Assembly: GCF_025751495.1 (NCBI RefSeq)
Contig: NZ_JAOWKZ010000001.1
Location: forward strand, 62,001-126,000
Direction of reading: 5' to 3'
Origin: Albidovulum litorale
Lineage (GTDB): Bacteria; Pseudomonadota; Alphaproteobacteria; Rhodobacterales; Rhodobacteraceae
DNA: 64,000 nt
The notes under the pieces are model-generated. The model ran no database searches and was not told the origin of the DNA. It saw only the letters and a program-made list of their open reading frames with translations. A program made the translations under genes and the position numbers. Below are positions 52,818 through 62,692 of the stretch, piece after piece (position 1 is the first letter of the stretch; the number at the start of each line of letters is the position of its first letter).

Positions 52818-53729
52818 ATGGCTTCGAGGTCGCGGCTTCATATCGCGGTGTTTCTGGCGCCGGCCGTCCTTGTCTATACGGCGGTTATGATCTGGCCGCT
52901 GTTCAACACGCTGAGGCTGGCGCTTTACACATCGGGTGAAGAGGGGCGCGTCTTTTCGGGCCTCGCGAATTTCACGACGCTCTTTGGCGATCCGCGCTGG
53001 TCGCAGAGCTTCTGGAACGCGCTTGGCAACAATTTCTGGTTCTTCATCGTCCATATGCTGATCCAGAACCCGATCGGCGTGGCATTGGCGGCGATCCTCT
53101 CGCATCCGCGCCTGCGTTTTGCCGCACTCTACCGCTCGGCGATCTTCATCCCGACGATCCTGTCCTTCGTCATCGTCGGATTCGCCTGGAAGCTGATCCT
53201 GTCACCCATCTGGGGTATCGCGCCCGGAATGCTGGATGCGGTCGGGCTGAAGGCGCTGTTTGCCCCATGGCTCGGGAAAGAGGAATACGCGCTGACGACG
53301 CTGGCGCTGATCTCGGTCTGGCAGTTTGTCGGCATCCCGATGATGCTGATCTATGCAGCACTCCTCTCGATCCCCGAAGAGGTGCTGGAGGCCGGCGAGA
53401 TCGACGGCATTACCGGCGCGTCAGCCTTCTGGAAGATCAAGCTGCCTCTCATTCTGCCCTCGATCGGCATCATCTCCATCCTGACCTTCGTCGGCAATTT
53501 CAACGCCTTCGACCTGATCTATGCCGCACAGGGCGCGCTGGCGGGGCCGGATTATTCAACCGATATCCTTGGCACCTTCCTGTACCGCACCTTCTTTGGT
53601 TTTCAGTTGCAGCTGGGTGACCCGCATATGGGCTCAGCCATCGCGACCGCCATGTTCGCCATCATCCTTGCCGGTGTCTGCCTCTATCTCTTCGCCATCC
53701 AGACGCGCATGCGGCGCTACCAGTTCTGA
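52818..53729 (+). CDS. Sugar ABC transporter permease (MalF/UgpA type)
   Basis: 303 aa with six membrane helices. The EAA loop reads AGEIDGITGASAFWKIKLPLILPSIGIISILTFVGNFNAFDLIYA, typical of MalF/UgpA-like subunits of carbohydrate importers. Start ATG 52818 has GGAGG upstream (AAGGAGGGCGCC). It pairs with the next permease and the MalK-like ATPase three genes downstream. Confidence 0.93.
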   Translation: MASRSRLHIAVFLAPAVLVYTAVMIWPLFNTLRLALYTSGEEGRVFSGLANFTTLFGDPRWSQSFWNALGNNFWFFIVHMLIQNPIGVALAAILSHPRLRFAALYRSAIFIPTILSFVIVGFAWKLILSPIWGIAPGMLDAVGLKALFAPWLGKEEYALTTLALISVWQFVGIPMMLIYAALLSIPEEVLEAGEIDGITGASAFWKIKLPLILPSIGIISILTFVGNFNAFDLIYAAQGALAGPDYSTDILGTFLYRTFFGFQLQLGDPHMGSAIATAMFAIILAGVCLYLFAIQTRMRRYQF

Positions 53730-53739
53730 GGGGGAGATC

Positions 53740-54579
53740 ATGAACAAGGCCCGCCAAAACCCGCTCAATTCCTTCGCCGCCCATGCCGCGCTGATCACCT
53801 GGACCGTCATCGCGCTCTTCCCGGTCGTGGTGATCCTGATCAACTCGTTCAAGACGCGGAAGGCGATCTTTCGCGAACCGCTGGCCCTGCCCTCATCCGA
53901 CAGTTTTTCGATGATCGGCTACCAGACGGTGATGAAGCAGGGGGATTTTTTCCTCTATTTCCAAAACTCCTTCATCGTCACGGTGGCGTCGCTGTTCTTC
54001 ATCCTTCTCTTCGGGGCGATGGCGGCCTTCGCGCTGGCCGAGTACCGGTTCAAGGGCAATACGCTGATGGGGCTCTACCTCGCCCTCGGCATCATGATCC
54101 CGATCCGGATCGGCACCGTCGCGATCCTTGAACTGATGGTGCAGACGGGGCTTGTGAACACACTCTGGGCGCTGATCCTCGTCTATACGGCGCAGGGCCT
54201 GCCACTTGCGGTCTTCATCCTTTCGGAATTCATGCGCCAGGTCTCGGATGACCTGAAGAATGCGGGACGTATCGACGGGATGAGCGAATATGCGATCTTC
54301 TTCAAACTGGTGCTGCCGCTTGTGCGGCCCGCGATGGCAACTGTCGCGGTCTTCAACATGATCCCGATCTGGAACGACCTCTGGTTCCCGCTGATCCTGG
54401 CGCCGGGGGAAGAGACCAAGACGCTGACGCTTGGCAGCCAGGTTTTCATCGGCCAGTTCGTGACCGACTGGAATGCGGTCCTGTCGGCCCTGTCGCTCGC
54501 CATCCTTCCGGTGCTGTTGCTATACGTCATCTTCTCGCGCCAGCTGATCCGCGGCATCACCTCGGGGGCGGTGAAATGA
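53740..54579 (+). CDS. Sugar ABC transporter permease (MalG/UgpE type)
   Basis: 279 aa, six membrane helices, start ATG 53740 with GGGGGAG upstream; the in-frame codons before it overlap the first permease and are not used. The EAA loop is AGRIDGMSEYAIFFKLVLPLVRPAMATVAVFNMIPIWNDLWFPLIL, as in MalG/UgpE-like subunits. The stop overlaps the start of the dehydrogenase gene (ATGA). Confidence 0.93.
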   Translation: MNKARQNPLNSFAAHAALITWTVIALFPVVVILINSFKTRKAIFREPLALPSSDSFSMIGYQTVMKQGDFFLYFQNSFIVTVASLFFILLFGAMAAFALAEYRFKGNTLMGLYLALGIMIPIRIGTVAILELMVQTGLVNTLWALILVYTAQGLPLAVFILSEFMRQVSDDLKNAGRIDGMSEYAIFFKLVLPLVRPAMATVAVFNMIPIWNDLWFPLILAPGEETKTLTLGSQVFIGQFVTDWNAVLSALSLAILPVLLLYVIFSRQLIRGITSGAVK

Positions 54580-55595
54580 GGGTTCTGATCGCAGGTCTCG
54601 GTAATATGGGACTTTCCCATGCTCTGGCCCATCACCACCATCCGGGAGCCGAGATCGTGGGCCTCGTGAACCGCTCCGGCACCTGCGACCACCCCGACCT
54701 TGCCGCCTACCCCGTCTTTGACGATTTCGCGCGCGCCCTTGCCGCCACCACACCCGACCTCGCCGTCATCGCGACCTATTCCGATACCCATGCGGAATAC
54801 GCGGTGGCGGCGATGGAGGCGGGGGCGCATGTCTTTGTCGAAAAGCCGCTGGCGACAACTGTCGCCGATGCGCGCCGTGTGGTCGACTGCGCGACGGCCA
54901 CGGGCCGCAAGCTTGTGGTCGGCTATATCCTGCGCCACCATCCGTCCTGGCAGCGCCTGATCGCCGAGGCGCGGAAACTCGGCGGACCTTACGTTTTCCG
55001 TCTCAACCTCAACCAGCAATCCACCGGCCCGACATGGGAGGTGCACAAGGCACTGATGCAGACGACGCCGCCGATCGTCGATTGCGGCGTCCACTATGTC
55101 GATGTGATGTGCCAGATCACCGATGCGAAACCCGTCCGCGTGCATGGCATGGGCCTGCGCCTCTCGGATGAGATCGCGCCCGACATGTACAATTATGGCC
55201 AGTTTCAGGTGATCTTTACCGATGGATCGGTCGGTTGGTACGAGGCTGGCTGGGGCCCGATGATGTCCGAAGTCGCCTATTTCGTGAAGGATGTGATCAG
55301 CCCCAATGGTGCCGTCTCTATCCTCTCGGGCATGCATCCCGAGAGCGACAGTGTGGAAGGCCATACCAAGGTCGGCAGCTTGCGCATCCACCGGGCGGAC
55401 CAACCCGATACCGATATCGACTTCCCCGGAGAGCCTGACCATCAGGCGCTCTGCGATGCCGAACAGGCCTTTGTCCTCGGCGCCATCGCCGAAGACATTG
55501 ACCTGACCCGCCATATGGAGGACGCCGTCGCCTCCCTCGCCATTTGCCTTGCAGCGGATGAAAGCATCCGCACCGGCAAGGCCATCGACCTGTAG
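54576..55595 (+). CDS. Gfo/Idh/MocA-family oxidoreductase
   Basis: 339 aa. The N-terminal Rossmann fold has RVLIAGLGNMGLSHA, and the family's E89-K90-P91 motif lies in HVFVEKPLATT. The C-terminal substrate domain contains DCGVHYVDVMCQI with candidate catalytic H173 and nearby D176. It should oxidise or epimerise a sugar with NAD(P). It is coupled by ATGA to the permease, so it acts on the imported sugar or its glycoside, but the nag/mur route needs no such step, so the substrate is open. Confidence 0.88.
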   Translation: MRVLIAGLGNMGLSHALAHHHHPGAEIVGLVNRSGTCDHPDLAAYPVFDDFARALAATTPDLAVIATYSDTHAEYAVAAMEAGAHVFVEKPLATTVADARRVVDCATATGRKLVVGYILRHHPSWQRLIAEARKLGGPYVFRLNLNQQSTGPTWEVHKALMQTTPPIVDCGVHYVDVMCQITDAKPVRVHGMGLRLSDEIAPDMYNYGQFQVIFTDGSVGWYEAGWGPMMSEVAYFVKDVISPNGAVSILSGMHPESDSVEGHTKVGSLRIHRADQPDTDIDFPGEPDHQALCDAEQAFVLGAIAEDIDLTRHMEDAVASLAICLAADESIRTGKAIDL

Positions 55596-55604
55596 GATGA
55601 CAAG

Positions 55605-56603
55605 ATGACCGCATTGAAGCTTGAGAAGATCAACAAATCCTTCGGTCAGGTTCATGTCCTCAAGGACATCGATCTGGAGGTCACGGAAGGCGAATTCATT
55701 GTCTTTGTCGGTCCCTCCGGCTGCGGCAAATCCACGTTGCTCAGGGTCATTGCCGGGCTGGAGGACGCGACATCGGGTACGATCAGCATCGGCGGACGCG
55801 ATGTCACCGCCACGCCACCTGCCAAGCGCGGCATCGCGATGGTGTTCCAGTCCTACGCGCTCTACCCCCATCTCGATGTGACGGGGAACATGGCGCTCGG
55901 GTTGAAACAGGCGGGCGAGACGAAGGCCACCATCGAAGAGCGCATCGCCATGGCCGCGAAGATGCTGTCGCTTGAGGACTACCTCAAACGCCGCCCCGCC
56001 GAGCTTTCCGGCGGACAGCGCCAGCGTGTCGCTATTGGTCGCGCCATCGTGCGCAAGCCCGAACTGTTCCTTTTTGACGAGCCGCTCTCGAACCTCGACG
56101 CCGCCCTGCGCATGGCAACCCGCGTGGAAATCGCGCGGCTCCACCGCGAACTTGGGGCGAGCATGATCTACGTCACCCATGACCAGACCGAGGCGATGAC
56201 GCTCGCCGACCGCATCGTGGTCCTGCGCGACGGGCGGGTGGAGCAGGTCGGCTCTCCCATGCAACTCTATAACGATCCTGACAACCAGTTCGTCGCGGGC
56301 TTCCTCGGCGCGCCCTCGATGAATTTCCTGCCCGCCGGCCCGCTTGGTGCCAAGGGCGCCACGCTCGGCATCCGCCCGGAACATCTACGTGTTTTGCCCG
56401 ATGGCCGGATCAAGGGCACCGTCACCCATGTCGAACGGCTCGGCGGCGACACCAACCTGCTTGTCGGCACCGAGGCGGGCGACATCGTGACCGTCCGGCT
56501 CTTCGGCCAGCACGACCAGCGCGTCGGCCAGCCAATCACGCTTGGCTACGACCCGTCCCATGCCTATGCCTTCGACGCGGACGGGCGCCGCCTGCGGGGG
56601 TAA
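55605..56603 (+). CDS. Sugar ABC transporter ATPase (UgpC/MalK type)
   Basis: 332 aa. Walker [10 protein letters not shown] (36-44), signature LSGGQRQR (134-141), FLFDEPLSNLDAALR (Walker B) and the switch His in YVTHDQTEAMTLADRI are intact. The C-terminal regulatory (TOBE/MalK-type OB) domain is present from about residue 235 (LGIRPEHLRVLPDGRIKGTV). It energises the two permeases upstream. Last gene of the murQ operon, followed by a dispersed hairpin element. Confidence 0.94.
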   Translation: MTALKLEKINKSFGQVHVLKDIDLEVTEGEFIVFVGPSGCGKSTLLRVIAGLEDATSGTISIGGRDVTATPPAKRGIAMVFQSYALYPHLDVTGNMALGLKQAGETKATIEERIAMAAKMLSLEDYLKRRPAELSGGQRQRVAIGRAIVRKPELFLFDEPLSNLDAALRMATRVEIARLHRELGASMIYVTHDQTEAMTLADRIVVLRDGRVEQVGSPMQLYNDPDNQFVAGFLGAPSMNFLPAGPLGAKGATLGIRPEHLRVLPDGRIKGTVTHVERLGGDTNLLVGTEAGDIVTVRLFGQHDQRVGQPITLGYDPSHAYAFDADGRRLRG

Positions 56604-56613
56604 AGCGTCCACT

Positions 56614-56657
56614 TTCTGTCCGAAAATACTCTGGGGGTCCGGGGGTGAAACCCCCGG
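56614..56657 (-). repeat. Dispersed hairpin-GAGTATTT element, copy C
   Basis: On the minus strand CCGGGGGT / ACCCCCGG (stem) is followed by ACCCCCAGAGTATTTTCGG and ACAGAAAG, homologous to copies A and B. It begins 8 bp beyond the pgm stop codon and may act as the pgm terminator (ATTTT after the stem). Confidence 0.65.
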
Positions 56658-56664
56658 CCTTGCC

Positions 56665-58305
<1,641 letters not shown>

Positions 58306-58932
58306 TTACATCAGGCTTGTCACCCAAAGGATCGTCGCATCCTCAGGGCTCAGCGAAATTACGTTATGGCCCATCGAGGCGTCGTAATAGGCGCTGTCGC
58401 CGCGACGGAGATCGACGGGTTCGTAGAACTCGGTGTAAAGCCGCGCGACGCCGGTCAGCACATAAAGGAACTCTTCCCCGTCATGGCGAACCCAGCCGTC
58501 GAATTCCTCAACTGAGCGGGCCCGGATGCGGGCCGTATAGGGCAGCATCTGCTTGGCCCTGAGCGCACCGGCCAGAAGCCGGTGTTCGTAGGTCGCGGTC
58601 GCATGGGCCTGCCCCTCACCCGATTTCGTCACTGCCATCCGGCCGGAAACCTGCCCCTTGGATGGCGGCGTAAAAAGCTGCGGAACCGAGATTGCCAGCC
58701 CCTCGGCGAGCTTCTTCAGCGCCTCGTAAGTGGGTGACATCTGACCGTTTTCGATCTTCGACAGCGTTGAGCGCGCAAGCCCCGCCTGCCCTGCCGCCTG
58801 TTCCAGCGTCCAGCCGCGTTCCTTGCGCAGTTCGCGCACCCTCAGACCCAGATTGAGGGGCTCTGCCCGCTCCGTGCCGGCCCCGTCGGCGCGGGCGATG
58901 CGGATGATGCCGGTTGGGTCGATATCGCTCAT
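58306..58932 (-). CDS. XRE-family regulator with cupin domain
   Basis: 208 aa from the ATG at 58932; longer starts at 58962 or 59019 are possible but would overlap the divergent synthetase promoter. HTH at about 30-85 (LRVRELRKERGWTLEQAAGQAGLARSTLSKIENGQMSPTYEALKKLAEGLAIS), then a C-terminal cupin_2 (about 130-200) with HDGEEFLYVLTGVARLYTEFYEPVDLRRGDSAYYDASMGH. XRE-cupin proteins usually sense a small metabolite and control a neighbouring catabolic gene; the divergent acyl-CoA synthetase operon is the likely target. Confidence 0.88.
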   Translation of the reverse strand: MSDIDPTGIIRIARADGAGTERAEPLNLGLRVRELRKERGWTLEQAAGQAGLARSTLSKIENGQMSPTYEALKKLAEGLAISVPQLFTPPSKGQVSGRMAVTKSGEGQAHATATYEHRLLAGALRAKQMLPYTARIRARSVEEFDGWVRHDGEEFLYVLTGVARLYTEFYEPVDLRRGDSAYYDASMGHNVISLSPEDATILWVTSLM

Positions 58933-59017
58933 CTGTTCATCCCGGAAGACATGGTTCTGCATTAACGCCATTCCACCACCGCTTGCAACGCCCGGGCCCA
59001 GGGCGTAGCGAAGGGCC

Positions 59018-60529
59018 ATGCTGTCCGTGACCGATCCCCAGCCCTTTGCAGCCTGCCCCGCACCCTTCAATCTGGCGCAACACGTTCTGGCGCGCGCAAG
59101 TGGGCGATCAGACCATATTGCCTTGCAGATCGTACGGGCGGACGGGGCGGAACGCTGGAGCTACGGGCGGTTGGAGGCCGCCGTGCGCGGAGTAGCGACG
59201 GGTTTGGGGCAGGCAGGTCTGGCCCCGGGCAACCGGGTGATGCTGCGCCTGGGCAATGGCGTAGCTTTCCCTCTGGCCTTTCTGGGTGCGGTGACAGCGG
59301 GGCTGATCCCAGTGCCCACGGCCGCCGGTCTGACCACTAGTGAGGTCACGCGGTTGTGCCAGACCGTCCGCCCGGCGCTGATCGTCGCGGGCGCAGGCAT
59401 CGCGCTTCCCGATGATCCGGTCTGCCCCGTTCTCGCAGAGGAGGTGCTGCGGGGCTATGAGGCGCTGCCGCCCGCAGACTATGTCATGGGGGACCCAGAC
59501 CGGCTGGCCTACGTCGTCTTCACCTCCGGCACTTCGGGAACGCCACGCGCTGTTGCCCATGCCCACCGTGCGGTCTGGGCGCGCGGCATGATGGCGGCGG
59601 GCTGGACCGGGATCGGGCCCGAAGACCGTCTGATGCATGCGGGCGCGCTCAACTGGACCTATACGCTTGGCACAGGCCTTTTCGATCCATGGGTCGCAGG
59701 GGCCACCGCCCTGATCCCGGCCGAAGGCGTGACGACAGAGATGCTTCCTTTGCTCGCGAAACGGTTTGATGCAACGATTTTTGCAGCCGTTCCAGGTGTT
59801 TACCGAAAGATCCTCAAATCTGGGAAGCCAGTGTCACTGCCCCGCCTGCGCCACGGACTGTCGGCGGGCGAGAAGCTGTCGCCCGCAACGCGCGATGCAT
59901 GGCGCGCGGCAACCGGCACTGACCTGCATGAGGCGATGGGGATGTCGGAATGCTCGACCTTCCTGTCCTCGTCGCCTGCCCGTCCCGCTCCGGACGGCAC
60001 CACGGGTTACGCCCAGCCGGGCCGACGTATCGCGGTTCTTGGAGCGGACGGCAGTCCGGTACCGCGCGGAGGGCCCGGCATCCTCTCCGTCCATCGCTCC
60101 GATCCGGGCCTCTTTCTCGGTACGCTTGAGGGTGATGTGATCGTGCTACCCGAAGGCGACTGGTTTCAGACCGGCGACATGGTGGAAATGGCCGATGACG
60201 GCGCGATCTCTACGCTTGGCCGCGCCGATGACATGATCAATGCGGGCGGATTCCGGGTGTTGCCGTCAGAGATAGAGGCGGCAATGAACGCGCATCCCGG
60301 CGTGGCCGCCAGCGCGGCGGTGGAAGTGCCGGTCAGGGCCGATACCTCGGTCATCGCGCTTTTCTACACGGGCGAGGCCGAGGAAAACGCGCTCATCCCC
60401 CATGCTGAAACCTGCCTTGCGCGTTACAAGCAACCCCGCCTCTATATCCGCCGCGATGCCATACCGGTGACGCCGAACGGCAAGATCAACCGGCGCGCTT
60501 TACGTGAAGAATGGAAGGAAACCCGATGA
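59018..60529 (+). CDS. AMP-dependent acyl-CoA synthetase (ANL superfamily)
   Basis: 503 aa. The P-loop-like A3 motif is VVFTSGTSGTPRAVAHAHR (about 166-184), A5 is EAMGMSECSTFLSSSP, A8 is GDWFQTGDMVEMADDGAISTLGRADDMINAGGFRVLPSEIE and the A10 catalytic Lys lies in TPNGKINRRALRE. It activates a carboxylic acid to its CoA thioester via an acyl-adenylate. Shorter and closer to benzoate- or medium-chain-type ligases than to acetyl-CoA synthetase. Divergent from the XRE-cupin gene and coupled to the DsbA-like gene by ATGA. Substrate unknown. Confidence 0.9.
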   Translation: MLSVTDPQPFAACPAPFNLAQHVLARASGRSDHIALQIVRADGAERWSYGRLEAAVRGVATGLGQAGLAPGNRVMLRLGNGVAFPLAFLGAVTAGLIPVPTAAGLTTSEVTRLCQTVRPALIVAGAGIALPDDPVCPVLAEEVLRGYEALPPADYVMGDPDRLAYVVFTSGTSGTPRAVAHAHRAVWARGMMAAGWTGIGPEDRLMHAGALNWTYTLGTGLFDPWVAGATALIPAEGVTTEMLPLLAKRFDATIFAAVPGVYRKILKSGKPVSLPRLRHGLSAGEKLSPATRDAWRAATGTDLHEAMGMSECSTFLSSSPARPAPDGTTGYAQPGRRIAVLGADGSPVPRGGPGILSVHRSDPGLFLGTLEGDVIVLPEGDWFQTGDMVEMADDGAISTLGRADDMINAGGFRVLPSEIEAAMNAHPGVAASAAVEVPVRADTSVIALFYTGEAEENALIPHAETCLARYKQPRLYIRRDAIPVTPNGKINRRALREEWKETR

Positions 60530-61185
60530 TCCGGCTTGATATTCTATCAGATATCGCCTGCCCCTGGTGCTATGTCGGCAAGGCCTATCTCGACCGGGCG
60601 CTGGAGGCGCATGCCGATCATCCCTTCACCATCGAATGGCATCCTTTTCAGCTGAACCCGGAAATGCCGAAGGAAGGCATGGACCGCCGCGCCTATATGG
60701 AGGCAAAATTCGGCGGCAAGGAGGGCGCGGTGCGCGCCTACATGCCGTTGATCCAACATGCCGAAAAGGCGGGGGTCGAGCTGAACCTCGAAAAGATTGC
60801 CAAAACGCCAAATACGCTCGACGCGCACCGGCTGATCCACTGGGCGGGGCTGGAGGGGCGGCAGACGCCGATGGTTGCGGCGCTTTTCCGCGCGCTCTGG
60901 CGTGACGGGCGCGACGTAGGCGACGCCGATGTATTGGCCGATATCGCCGGAGAGGTTGGGCTGGACCGCGCCATGATGCGCCGCCTGCTGGATGGTGACG
61001 GCGATGTGGAGGATATCCGCGCCCGCGATGCCCATGCCCGCGAGCGGGGTGTGACCGGCGTGCCGTGCTTCGTCATCGCCAACCAGCATGTGCTTCAGGG
61101 GGCGCAACCGACCGAGACCTGGGGCAAGATCATCGAGGAACTGACAGATCGCATCGCGGAGATGCAGCGGGACGCGGAGCGATGA
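60526..61185 (+). CDS. FrnE-like DsbA-family oxidoreductase
   Basis: 219 aa. The thioredoxin-fold start IRLDILSDIACPWCYVGKAYLDRAL carries C12-P-W-C15; the helical insertion and HARERGVTGVPCFVIANQHVLQGAQPTETW (cis-Pro loop) follow, as in FrnE/2-hydroxychromene-2-carboxylate isomerase-like DsbA proteins. No signal peptide, so cytoplasmic. ATG 60526 overlaps the synthetase stop. It may isomerise or reduce an intermediate of the neighbouring acyl-CoA pathway, but this is inference. Confidence 0.9.
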   Translation: MIRLDILSDIACPWCYVGKAYLDRALEAHADHPFTIEWHPFQLNPEMPKEGMDRRAYMEAKFGGKEGAVRAYMPLIQHAEKAGVELNLEKIAKTPNTLDAHRLIHWAGLEGRQTPMVAALFRALWRDGRDVGDADVLADIAGEVGLDRAMMRRLLDGDGDVEDIRARDAHARERGVTGVPCFVIANQHVLQGAQPTETWGKIIEELTDRIAEMQRDAER

Positions 61186-62411
61186 CGGCCATTCCCGACA
61201 CCGCTGCTATCCGCCGCCTGCCCACCATCGAGTTTGTCGCTCTTCTGGCGATGCTGTTCGCGATGACGGCATTCTCGATTGATGCAATGTTGCCCGCGAT
61301 GCCGGAAATTGCGGCCGAACTGACACCGGACTCGCCGAACCGGGCGCAGCTGATCATCACCAGCTTTGTTCTGGGCATGGGCATCGGCACCTTCGTGACC
61401 GGCCCCCTGTCGGACACGTTCGGGCGGCGGGCGGTGATCCTTGGGGGCGCAGTGCTCTATTCCATCGGCGCGGTGCTGGCCTGGGCTGCGCCGACGCTGG
61501 AACTGGTTCTTGCGGCACGACTGTTGCAGGGGCTTGGTGTTGCCGGGCCCCGCATCGCCGGAGTGGCCCTGATCCGTGATCTTTATGCGGGCCGCGACAT
61601 GGCGCGGCTCGTCTCTTTCGTGATGATGGTCTTCACGCTGGTGCCCGCCGTGGCGCCGCTTTTTGGTGCGTTCATCATCGACGGGTTCGGCTGGCGCGGA
61701 ATCTTCATCGCCTTCGTCCTTTTCGTCGCGATTTCGATGACATGGTTTATGCTGCGTCAGGCCGAAACCTTACCGGTCAGTAATCGCCGCCCATTCTCCT
61801 CCACCGCGCTAATTGAGGCCGCGCGGGAGGTGCTGACCCATCGGTTGGTCATGTCGGTAACTTTGGTCCAGACGCTGGCCTTCGCGTCACTCTTCACGAC
61901 GCTCTCGTCAACCCAGCAGGTCTTCGACCAGAGTTTTGGCCGGGCAGAGGGTTTCCCGAAATGGTTCGCGGTGATCGCGCTCATTGCTGGCACGGCGAGC
62001 CTTTTGAATGCGCGGTTGGTCCCCCATCTCGGCATGCGGTTCATGGTAAAGGCGACCTTTGCTGCACAGGTTGCGAATTCCACCGTCATTCTGGCGATTT
62101 TCATGTTTGGTCTCGTTCCGGATTACATGAACTTCTGGTTCTATCTTTACTGGACAATAACAGTTTTCTTCATGATCGGCCTGACCATCGGCAATCTCAA
62201 CGCGCTGGCACTGGAACCGATGGGCCATATCGCCGGCATGGCGAGCTCCATCGTGGCGGCATTGGCAACGGTTCTTTCCGTTCTTGTCGCGGTGCCAATC
62301 GGATTGGCTTTTGATGGCACACCAGTGCCGCTGATGGCCGGGGTTTTGGGTTGTTCGCTGACGGCCCTTCTCCTGATGCGGCTGGTCCCGCGTGCGGATG
62401 TTATCGGATAA
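61182..62411 (+). CDS. Bcr/CflA-type MFS drug-resistance transporter
   Basis: 409 aa, twelve hydrophobic helices. The start FVALLAMLFAMTAFSIDAMLPAMPEIAAEL and motif A-like GPLSDTFGRRAVILGG, then ARLLQGLGVAGPRIAGVALIRDLYAGRDMARLVSF, place it in the Bcr/CflA (DHA1) family of drug:H+ antiporters. ATG overlaps the DsbA-like stop (ATGA), so it is the third gene of the synthetase operon and might export a product of that pathway. No attached regulator other than the XRE-cupin protein. Confidence 0.9.
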   Translation: MTAIPDTAAIRRLPTIEFVALLAMLFAMTAFSIDAMLPAMPEIAAELTPDSPNRAQLIITSFVLGMGIGTFVTGPLSDTFGRRAVILGGAVLYSIGAVLAWAAPTLELVLAARLLQGLGVAGPRIAGVALIRDLYAGRDMARLVSFVMMVFTLVPAVAPLFGAFIIDGFGWRGIFIAFVLFVAISMTWFMLRQAETLPVSNRRPFSSTALIEAAREVLTHRLVMSVTLVQTLAFASLFTTLSSTQQVFDQSFGRAEGFPKWFAVIALIAGTASLLNARLVPHLGMRFMVKATFAAQVANSTVILAIFMFGLVPDYMNFWFYLYWTITVFFMIGLTIGNLNALALEPMGHIAGMASSIVAALATVLSVLVAVPIGLAFDGTPVPLMAGVLGCSLTALLLMRLVPRADVIG

Positions 62412-62653
62412 CATCGGAGCGCGATTGTTTAGCCAGCAGCGATAACTCAATCCTAAATCCGGCGGTGTTCTTGTGACGCCGCAAAAGGTCCGGTGGGGTA
62501 TCACAATACTCGGGTCAGGTTCGTGGCATGTCGTCACGTATCGCGCCAGGTGGTTAGCTAGTGATGTCTTGCAGCGTCGGCTATTGGTGCGATGTCGACG
62601 GGTGTGTCTGGTAACCGGGCCAACGGCCGGGGTCTGTCCCTGCCCTTTGGCCA

Positions 62654-62690
62654 GAAAGGCGGTGGCCCAATCCCCGGGTCACCGCCTTTC
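62654..62690 (-). terminator. Intrinsic terminator of mfd
   Basis: GAAAGGCGGTG-g-CCC pairs with GGG-t-CACCGCCTTTC around a 7-nt loop, starting 2 bp after the mfd stop. The leftward RNA ends with CTTTCTGG. Apart from it, the 62412-62692 spacer holds nothing I recognise. Confidence 0.75.
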
Positions 62691-62692
62691 GA

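Noticed and set aside
54183-56384. 733-codon open frame on the minus strand opposite the sugar transporter and dehydrogenase genes
   Set aside because: It spans three convincing plus-strand genes with Walker, EAA and EKP motifs. The opposite frame is only a codon-bias shadow.
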